Shown here in pieces: positions 58,571 through 64,000 of a DNA stretch of 64,000 nt (position 1 is its first letter; the number at the start of each line of letters is the position of its first letter). The notes beneath the pieces are model-generated. The model searched no databases. It had not been told where the DNA came from and was given only the letters and a program-made list of their open reading frames with translations. The DNA lies in contig NZ_CP029194.1 of the NCBI RefSeq assembly GCF_008642375.1, positions 2,480,001 through 2,544,000 of the forward strand, read 5' to 3'. The stretch comes from Streptomyces venezuelae (GTDB lineage: Bacteria; Actinomycetota; Actinomycetes; Streptomycetales; Streptomycetaceae). The position numbers and the translations under genes were made by a program.

Positions 58571-60004
58571 TTAGCCCATCTCCTCCAACGCCTTGCCCTT
58601 GGTCTCCTTGACGTACCTGAGCACGAAGGGGATCGAGAGCACGGCGAAGACCGTGTAGATGACGTAGGTGGCGGAGAGGTTCCAGTCCGCGAGGGACGGG
58701 AAGCTCGCGGTGATGGCCCAGTTGGCGATCCACTGCGCGGAGGCGGCGACGCCGAGGGCGGCGGCGCGGATCCGGTTGGGGAACATCTCGCCGAGGAAGA
58801 CCCAGACCACGACGCCCCAGGAGAGGGCGAAGAAGAGGACGAAGACGTGGGCGGCGACGAGCGCCACGACGCCCTGGGTCTCGGGGAGCTTGCCGTCGAC
58901 GAGGTCGGCGGAGAAGGCCCAGGCCTCGAAGGCGAGGGCGATCGCCATGCCGACGGAGCCGACGAGGGCGAGCGGCTTCCGGCCGACGCGGTCGACCAGG
59001 ACCATCGCGATCACGGTGCCGATGATGTTGATGATCGACGTGGTGAACGAGTAGAAGAACGAGCTGGACGGGTCGATGCCGACGGACTGCCAGAGCGTCG
59101 CGGAGTAGTAGAAGGCGACGTTGATGCCGACGAGCTGCTGGAAGACGGAGAGTCCGATGCCGACCCAGACGATGGGCAGCAGCTTGGACTTGCTGCCGGC
59201 GACGAGCAGGTCCTTGAAGGTGGACTTGTGCTCGCTGCGCATGGCCCGGTCGATCTCGGCGACGCGCGCGTCGAGGTCGATGCCGTGGCCCTCGACCTCG
59301 GCGAGGACCTCCTTGGCCCGGTCGGTCTTCCCGACGGAGATCAGGTAGCGCGGGGACTCGGGGATGGCGAAGGACAGCATGCCGTAGAGGAGCGCGGGGA
59401 CGACCATCACGCCGAGCATCCACTGCCAGGCCTCGAGGCCGCCGATCTCGCCGCGCTGGTCCCCGTCGGCGAGCTGGAGGATGCCGTAGTTGACCAGCTG
59501 GGAGATGGCGATGCCGATGACGATCGCGGCCTGCTGGAAGGAGCCGAGGCGGCCGCGGTAGGCGGCGGGGGCGACCTCGGCGATGTACGCGGGGCCGATG
59601 ACCGAGGCCATGCCGATGGCGAAGCCGCCGATGACGCGCCAGAGGGCCAGGTCCCAGAGGGCGAAGGGGAGCGCGGAGCCCACGGCGCTGACGGCGAAGA
59701 GGACCGCGGAGATCTGCATGCAGCGGATGCGGCCGATGCGGTCGGCGATCCGGCCCGCGGTCGCGGCGCCGATGGCGCAGCCGATCAGCGCGATGGCGAT
59801 GACCTGGGCGAGGGTGCCGGAGCCGATGTCGTAGCGGTCCCGGATCGCCTCGACGGCGCCGTTGATGACGGAACTGTCGTAGCCGAAGAGGAATCCGCCC
59901 ATCGCGGCGGAGGCCGTGATGAAGATGACGTGGCCGAGGTGGTCAGGATGGGCCGCTCGGCCTTCGGACGGCGGCGGCGTGGGCGCCTGCGCGGTACTGG
60001 TCAC
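58571..60004 (-). CDS. glcP: MFS sugar transporter, probable glucose permease GlcP
   Basis: Protein of 477 residues with twelve helices. Sugar-porter signatures: FGYDSSVINGAVEAI, GRIADRIGRIRCMQ, RVIGGFAIGMASVIGPAYIAE, PESPRYLISVGK, QQLVGINVAFYYS and LVDRVGRKPL. GTG start with aggag. In S. coelicolor glcP lies beside smc. Its upstream region holds operator-like repeats. Confidence 0.9.
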   Translation of the reverse strand: MTSTAQAPTPPPSEGRAAHPDHLGHVIFITASAAMGGFLFGYDSSVINGAVEAIRDRYDIGSGTLAQVIAIALIGCAIGAATAGRIADRIGRIRCMQISAVLFAVSAVGSALPFALWDLALWRVIGGFAIGMASVIGPAYIAEVAPAAYRGRLGSFQQAAIVIGIAISQLVNYGILQLADGDQRGEIGGLEAWQWMLGVMVVPALLYGMLSFAIPESPRYLISVGKTDRAKEVLAEVEGHGIDLDARVAEIDRAMRSEHKSTFKDLLVAGSKSKLLPIVWVGIGLSVFQQLVGINVAFYYSATLWQSVGIDPSSSFFYSFTTSIINIIGTVIAMVLVDRVGRKPLALVGSVGMAIALAFEAWAFSADLVDGKLPETQGVVALVAAHVFVLFFALSWGVVVWVFLGEMFPNRIRAAALGVAASAQWIANWAITASFPSLADWNLSATYVIYTVFAVLSIPFVLRYVKETKGKALEEMG

Positions 60005-60185
60005 ATGGACTCCTGGGTGGGGGGCAAGCCCTTCCAGTGGCGCACAACTTCACGCCGCTCACCACGTGAAGGTAAAAGCAACGTTGCAGAGACTATGCCT
60101 TCAAGTTTCGAAGTCAATAGTCGATGTCGTATGACTTTAAGAACGTAAGGGTGTGCCGAAGGTTCAAGACTTGAAGAGATGAAGC
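60005..60185. promoter_or_regulatory. glcP promoter region with inverted repeats
   Basis: 181 AT-rich bases. Contains a LacI-type palindrome gcaacgttgc (60078-60087), TTCAAG-t-TTCGAA (60100-60112), AAGTCA...TGACTT (60111-60137), and TTCAAG-A-CTTGAA (60163-60175). Two related TTCAAG elements suggest one regulator bound twice. Confidence 0.6.
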
Positions 60186-63100
60186 TCAGCGCAGTCGCTG
60201 ACTGATCACCTTCGAGACACCGTCGCCCTGCATGGACACGCCGTACAGCGCGTCCGCGACCTCCATCGTCCGCTTCTGGTGCGTGATCACGATCAGCTGC
60301 GAGGACTCCTGGAGCTCCTCCATGATCCGGATGAGCCGCTGGAGGTTGGTGTCGTCGAGCGCCGCCTCGACCTCGTCCATGACGTAGAACGGGCTGGGCC
60401 TGGCCTTGAAGATCGAGACCAGCAGCGCCACGGCGGTGAGCGACCGCTCGCCGCCGGAGAGCAGCGAGAGCCGCTTGACCTTCTTGCCCGGCGGGCGGGC
60501 CTCCACGTCGACGCCGGTGGTGAGCATGTTGTCCGGGTCGGTGAGGATCAGCCGGCCCTCGCCGCCGGGGAAGAGCCGCGAGAAGACGCCCTCGAACTCC
60601 CGGGCCGTGTCCCGGTACGCCTCCGTGAAGACCTGCTCGACCCGTACGTCGACCTCTTTCACGACCTGAAGGAGGTCCGTCCTGGTCTTCTTCAGGTCCT
60701 CCAGCTGCTCGGAGAGGAAGCGGTGCCGCTCCTCCAGCGCCGCGAACTCCTCCAGGGCCAGCGGGTTGACCTTCCCGAGCTGGTGGTACGCCCGTTCGGC
60801 GGCCTTGAGCCGCTTCTCCTGCTCCGAACGGACGAACGGCCGGGCGGTCTCCGCCCCTTCCTGCTCTTCGCCGTCGACGGACGGCGACGGGGGTACGGGC
60901 TGGTCGGGGCCGTACTCGGCGACCAGCGCGGCCGCCTCCACCCCGAACTCCTCCAGGGCCTTCGCCTCCAGCTGCTCGATCCGCATCCGCTTCTCCGCGC
61001 CGAGCACCTCGCCGCGGTGGACCGAGTCGGTCAGCTTGTCCAGCTCGGCCTTGAGGTCCCGGGCGCCCGCCCGGGCCACCGTGAGCCCCTGTTCACGATC
61101 GGCCCTCGCCTCCTGGGCCGCCACTCGCTCCCGCTCGGCGCGGACGAGCGAGACCTCCACGTGGGCCAGGAGGCCGCGGGACCCGGCGGCGACCGCGCCC
61201 GCGACCCGCCGTTCGTGCCGGAGCCGGGTCCGGCGCTGTTCGGCACGCGCGCGTGCCTCGCGTTCGGCGCGGGCGGCCCGGTCGAGGGAGTCGGCGCGCC
61301 CGGCCAGGCCCTTGACCCGCTCCTCGTGCGTACGGACCTGGAGCCGCGCCTCCATCTCGGTCTGGCGCGCGTTGGAGCCGTCGATCGAGAGCCGGTCGCG
61401 GACGGAGGTGTCGGGCTCGTCTTCACCGTCCCCGAAGGCGGTGGCCTCCTGCGCGACGAGGAGCCGTTCGGCCAGCTCCTCCGCGTCGGCGACGGCCTTC
61501 TCCAGGGCCTCCTGGGCGCGGGCGACGGCCGCGGCGGTCCGCTCGGCCTCCCCCGCCGCTCCCCTGGCCTGCCCGGCGAGCCGCCCCAGCTCCGCGGCGA
61601 CGGCCGACTTCTCCCGCTCGGCGGCCCGGCGGCTCGCGTCCAGCTCCTCGACGAGCGCTCCCGCGCGCCGGCGACGCTCGTCGGCCTCGCGCTGCGCGGT
61701 GGTCAAGTCCTCGCACCGTACGGTCAGTTCGTCCAGCTCGGCGGCGGCTTCGGCCACCGAGGCCTGGACTTCGAGCAGGCTGGGCGCGCCGGCGGACCCA
61801 CCGTGCGCGAAGTGCCCGCCGAGCAGGTCTCCTTCGGCGGTGACCGCAGTGAGCCCTGGGCGGGACCGGACCAGCCGCTCGGCCTCGTCGAGGCCGTCGA
61901 CGACGACCACTCCCGCCAGCAGCCGGCGTACGGCGGGGAGGAGTTCGGCGGGGCCGCGGACCAGGTCGGCGGCGCTCGGGCAGCCTTCGGCACCGAGGTC
62001 GGCGCCGGGGCCGGGGGGCGGCTCCGGGGCGTCGGCCAGGAGAAGGGAGGCGCGGCCCGCGTCCTGCTTGCGGAGGAGGCGCAGGGCCTCGGCCGCGGCG
62101 GCCGGTCCGGTGGCGGCGACCGCGTCGGCGGCGGCGCCGAGGGCGGCGGCCACGGGGATCTCGTATCCCGGGGTGACGGTGAGGAGTTGGGCGGCCGGGC
62201 CGAGGAGTCCGGTGACGCCTGCGGAGAGCAGGGCGCCCGTGCCGTCCTTGCGGCGCAGGCCGAGGGCGAGGGTGTCGTGCCGGGCGCGGGTCGCGGCCCG
62301 GCTCCGTTCGGCGGTCCCGAGCGCGTCGCGGGCGGCGCTCAGCGCGCCGTCCGCCTCGGCGAGTTCGCGGCGGGCCGCCTCGTACCGCTCGCCGTGCTCG
62401 CCGTCCGCGGCGTCGAGGCCCTCGACCTCCGCCGTGAGCTGCTCGTACTCCTCCTGGGCGGCGACCGCCCGGTCCGCCGCCTCGTCCCGGGCGGCGGTCA
62501 GCCGGTCGATCTCCGCCTGGGCGGCGGCGGCGCGCGAGCGGGCCGCGTTCACCTGGCCGTGGAGGCGGGCGAGGCCCTCGCGCCGGTCGGCGATGGCCCG
62601 GGCCGCGTCCTTGAGACGGCGCTCCTCCGCGGTCAGCGCGCGTTCGAGCTCGGCGCGGTGGGCGACGGTGTCCTCCAGGGCGCGCTCGGCCGCCTCCAGG
62701 GCGGCTTCGAGTTCGGCCTCCTGCTCACGGACGCGGGCGGCCTCCCGCTCCAGGTCCTCGGGATCACGGCCGCGCCGCTCCTCGGCGGGGGCGTCGTCGG
62801 CGCTCTTCACGCGCGCGTCGGCGAGCGAGATCGTGCCTCGGACACGTTCGGCGAGCTGGGAGAGGGCGTACCAGCTCTGCTGGGCGCGTTCGAGGCGGGG
62901 CGCGAGGGCCTGGACCTCCGCTTCGAGTGCCGCCTCGCGGGCGAGCGCCTCGCGCAGCTCCGCCGCGGTGGCCTCCTTGCGGGCGAGGAGCGCCGCCTCG
63001 TCGGCGACTTCGGCGGTGAGGGCCCGCTGCAGCCGGTCCAGGTCGTCGGCGAGGAGCCGGAGGCGGGCGTCGCGGAGGTCGGCCTGGATGACGACGGCGC

Positions 63101-63740
63101 GGCGGGCGACGGCGGCCTGCCGGCCGAGGGGCTTGAGCTGGCGGCGCAGCTCGTCGGCGAGGTCCTGCACGCGCGCGAGGTTGGCCTGCATCGCGTCCAG
63201 CTTCCGCAGCGCCTTCTCCTTGCGCTTGCGGTGCTTGAGGACGCCGGAGGCCTCCTCGATGAAGGCGCGGCGGCCCATCGGGTCGGCGTGCAGGACGGAG
63301 TCGAGCTGGCCCTGTCCGACGATGACGTGCATCTCGCGTCCGATGCCGGAGTCGGAGAGCAGGTCCTGGATGTCGAGCAGCCGGCAGGTGTCGCCGTTGA
63401 TCTGGTACTCGCTGCTGCCACCCCGGAACATGATCCGGGTGATGGTGACCTCGGCGTAGTCGATGGGCAGCGCGCCGTCGGAGTTGTCGATGGTCAGCGA
63501 GACCTCGGCGCGGCCGAGCGGGGGGCGCCCGGTCGTGCCGGCGAAGATGACGTCCTCCATCTTGCCGCCGCGCAGCGACTTGGCGCCCTGCTCTCCCATG
63601 ACCCAGGACAGGGCGTCCACGACGTTGGACTTACCCGATCCGTTGGGGCCCACGACGCAGGTGATGCCGGGTTCGAACCGCAGGGTCGTGGCCGAGGCGA
63701 ACGACTTGAATCCGCGGAGGGTCAGGGCCTTGAGGTGCAC
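60186..63740 (-). CDS. smc: Chromosome segregation protein SMC
   Basis: ATPase of 1184 residues. GTG start at VHLKALTLRGFKSFAS. Walker A GPNGSGKSNVVDAL; coiled coils about residues 170-500 and 680-1000; hinge near GLLGPAAQLLTVTPGYEIPVAAALGAA (in pieces); signature LSGGERSLTAVALL; Walker B FYVMDEVEAALDD. It organises and segregates chromosomes with ScpA/ScpB. Confidence 0.96.
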   Translation of the reverse strand: MHLKALTLRGFKSFASATTLRFEPGITCVVGPNGSGKSNVVDALSWVMGEQGAKSLRGGKMEDVIFAGTTGRPPLGRAEVSLTIDNSDGALPIDYAEVTITRIMFRGGSSEYQINGDTCRLLDIQDLLSDSGIGREMHVIVGQGQLDSVLHADPMGRRAFIEEASGVLKHRKRKEKALRKLDAMQANLARVQDLADELRRQLKPLGRQAAVARRAVVIQADLRDARLRLLADDLDRLQRALTAEVADEAALLARKEATAAELREALAREAALEAEVQALAPRLERAQQSWYALSQLAERVRGTISLADARVKSADDAPAEERRGRDPEDLEREAARVREQEAELEAALEAAERALEDTVAHRAELERALTAEERRLKDAARAIADRREGLARLHGQVNAARSRAAAAQAEIDRLTAARDEAADRAVAAQEEYEQLTAEVEGLDAADGEHGERYEAARRELAEADGALSAARDALGTAERSRAATRARHDTLALGLRRKDGTGALLSAGVTGLLGPAAQLLTVTPGYEIPVAAALGAAADAVAATGPAAAAEALRLLRKQDAGRASLLLADAPEPPPGPGADLGAEGCPSAADLVRGPAELLPAVRRLLAGVVVVDGLDEAERLVRSRPGLTAVTAEGDLLGGHFAHGGSAGAPSLLEVQASVAEAAAELDELTVRCEDLTTAQREADERRRRAGALVEELDASRRAAEREKSAVAAELGRLAGQARGAAGEAERTAAAVARAQEALEKAVADAEELAERLLVAQEATAFGDGEDEPDTSVRDRLSIDGSNARQTEMEARLQVRTHEERVKGLAGRADSLDRAARAEREARARAEQRRTRLRHERRVAGAVAAGSRGLLAHVEVSLVRAERERVAAQEARADREQGLTVARAGARDLKAELDKLTDSVHRGEVLGAEKRMRIEQLEAKALEEFGVEAAALVAEYGPDQPVPPSPSVDGEEQEGAETARPFVRSEQEKRLKAAERAYHQLGKVNPLALEEFAALEERHRFLSEQLEDLKKTRTDLLQVVKEVDVRVEQVFTEAYRDTAREFEGVFSRLFPGGEGRLILTDPDNMLTTGVDVEARPPGKKVKRLSLLSGGERSLTAVALLVSIFKARPSPFYVMDEVEAALDDTNLQRLIRIMEELQESSQLIVITHQKRTMEVADALYGVSMQGDGVSKVISQRLR

Positions 63741-64000
63741 CCCGGGGACTCTACCGGGGCCCGCGCGTTTCACTCGCGAAGGTGCAGGGCAGATCACCGG
63801 GTGAGGAGGGGTGAGCCTGGGGTGGGCCGTGGGGGAAACGGCGGGTGAAAGAAAGAAGGGACGCCGAAGCGCCCCTTGCATATCCAGCTGTGCCTTGTCC
63901 TGCTACGCCGACGCGGCTTCCCGGTCGGCGATGCCGGACGGAGTGTTTCCCACCTGGCCCCTGGGGGCTGGTTGTCAGGTGAGCGCAGGCTCCGCCTGGG
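63741..64000. other. End of window, no gene recognised
   Basis: About 260 bases upstream of smc. I see an AT-richer, purine-rich run (gaaagaaagaaggg, 63847-63860) and a possible hairpin near 63905-63930 (cgccgacg...cggtcggcg). No supported open frame. Confidence 0.4.

Overview
The window looks like a stretch of core chromosome from a Streptomyces species. Base composition is very GC-rich, third codon positions are almost all G or C, GTG starts are common, and several genes are actinomycete markers: whiG, nsdA, four tandem signal peptidases, a DUF574 methyltransferase and a glcP-type glucose permease next to smc. From memory, the gene order resembles the S. coelicolor region around SCO5577 to SCO5670; I could not check this. 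I see no insertion sequence, prophage, integrase, CRISPR array, rRNA or tRNA.

Layout. 1-2364: a polyamine-type ABC substrate-binding protein (cut by the window edge) and its gamma-aminobutyraldehyde-type dehydrogenase, preceded by a 10-bp inverted repeat. 2365-9990: a NADAR protein, a DUF4190 membrane protein, then a tight block of deaminase, GDPD phosphodiesterase, DUF574 methyltransferase, sensor kinase and response regulator, followed by a secreted serine hydrolase and a small membrane protein. 10044-14853: a second substrate-binding protein and dehydrogenase pair, divergent from an Lrp/AsnC regulator and a class III aminotransferase. Together these look like a putrescine uptake and breakdown locus. 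15088-19245: an ABC exporter pair of unknown cargo, a LOG-like protein and an orphan membrane protein. 19264-23246: a thiamine ABC transporter (ATPase, permease, binding protein) led by a TPP riboswitch.

23278-31315 holds housekeeping genes in the order (transcription leftward) rpsB, tsf, pyrH, frr, cdsA, rlmN, then an M23 peptidase, a TetR regulator and the sporulation sigma factor gene whiG. 31567-35106 is dprA, comM, yraN and a DUF2469 gene. 35162-39570 is a NUDIX gene, sipZ, sipY, sipX, sipW and rplS. 39698-41874 completes the rpsP-khpA-rimM-trmD-rplS translation cluster. 42030-45692 carries a SprT-like protein, a methyltransferase and an FtsH paralogue. 45830-51693 is ffh, then the nitrogen operon amtB-glnK-glnD with a good GlnR-type operator. 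52098-54655 is nsdA and a divergent, degenerate primase-polymerase-like protein. 54724-63740 is ftsY, an NCS1 permease, a flavin-dependent monooxygenase, glcP and smc. The last 260 bases have no gene that I can recognise.

Most of the window is conserved biology: secretion (Ffh, FtsY, four Sip proteins), translation, chromosome segregation, nitrogen sensing, development and polyamine use. The less explained parts are the primase-like protein beside nsdA, the coupled GDPD/DUF574/two-component block, the ABC ATPase with an altered signature motif, the palindrome-rich gap at 42624-43012, and the repeated operator-like sequences upstream of glcP and the first dehydrogenase. I found no clear, self-contained novel defence or mobile system.
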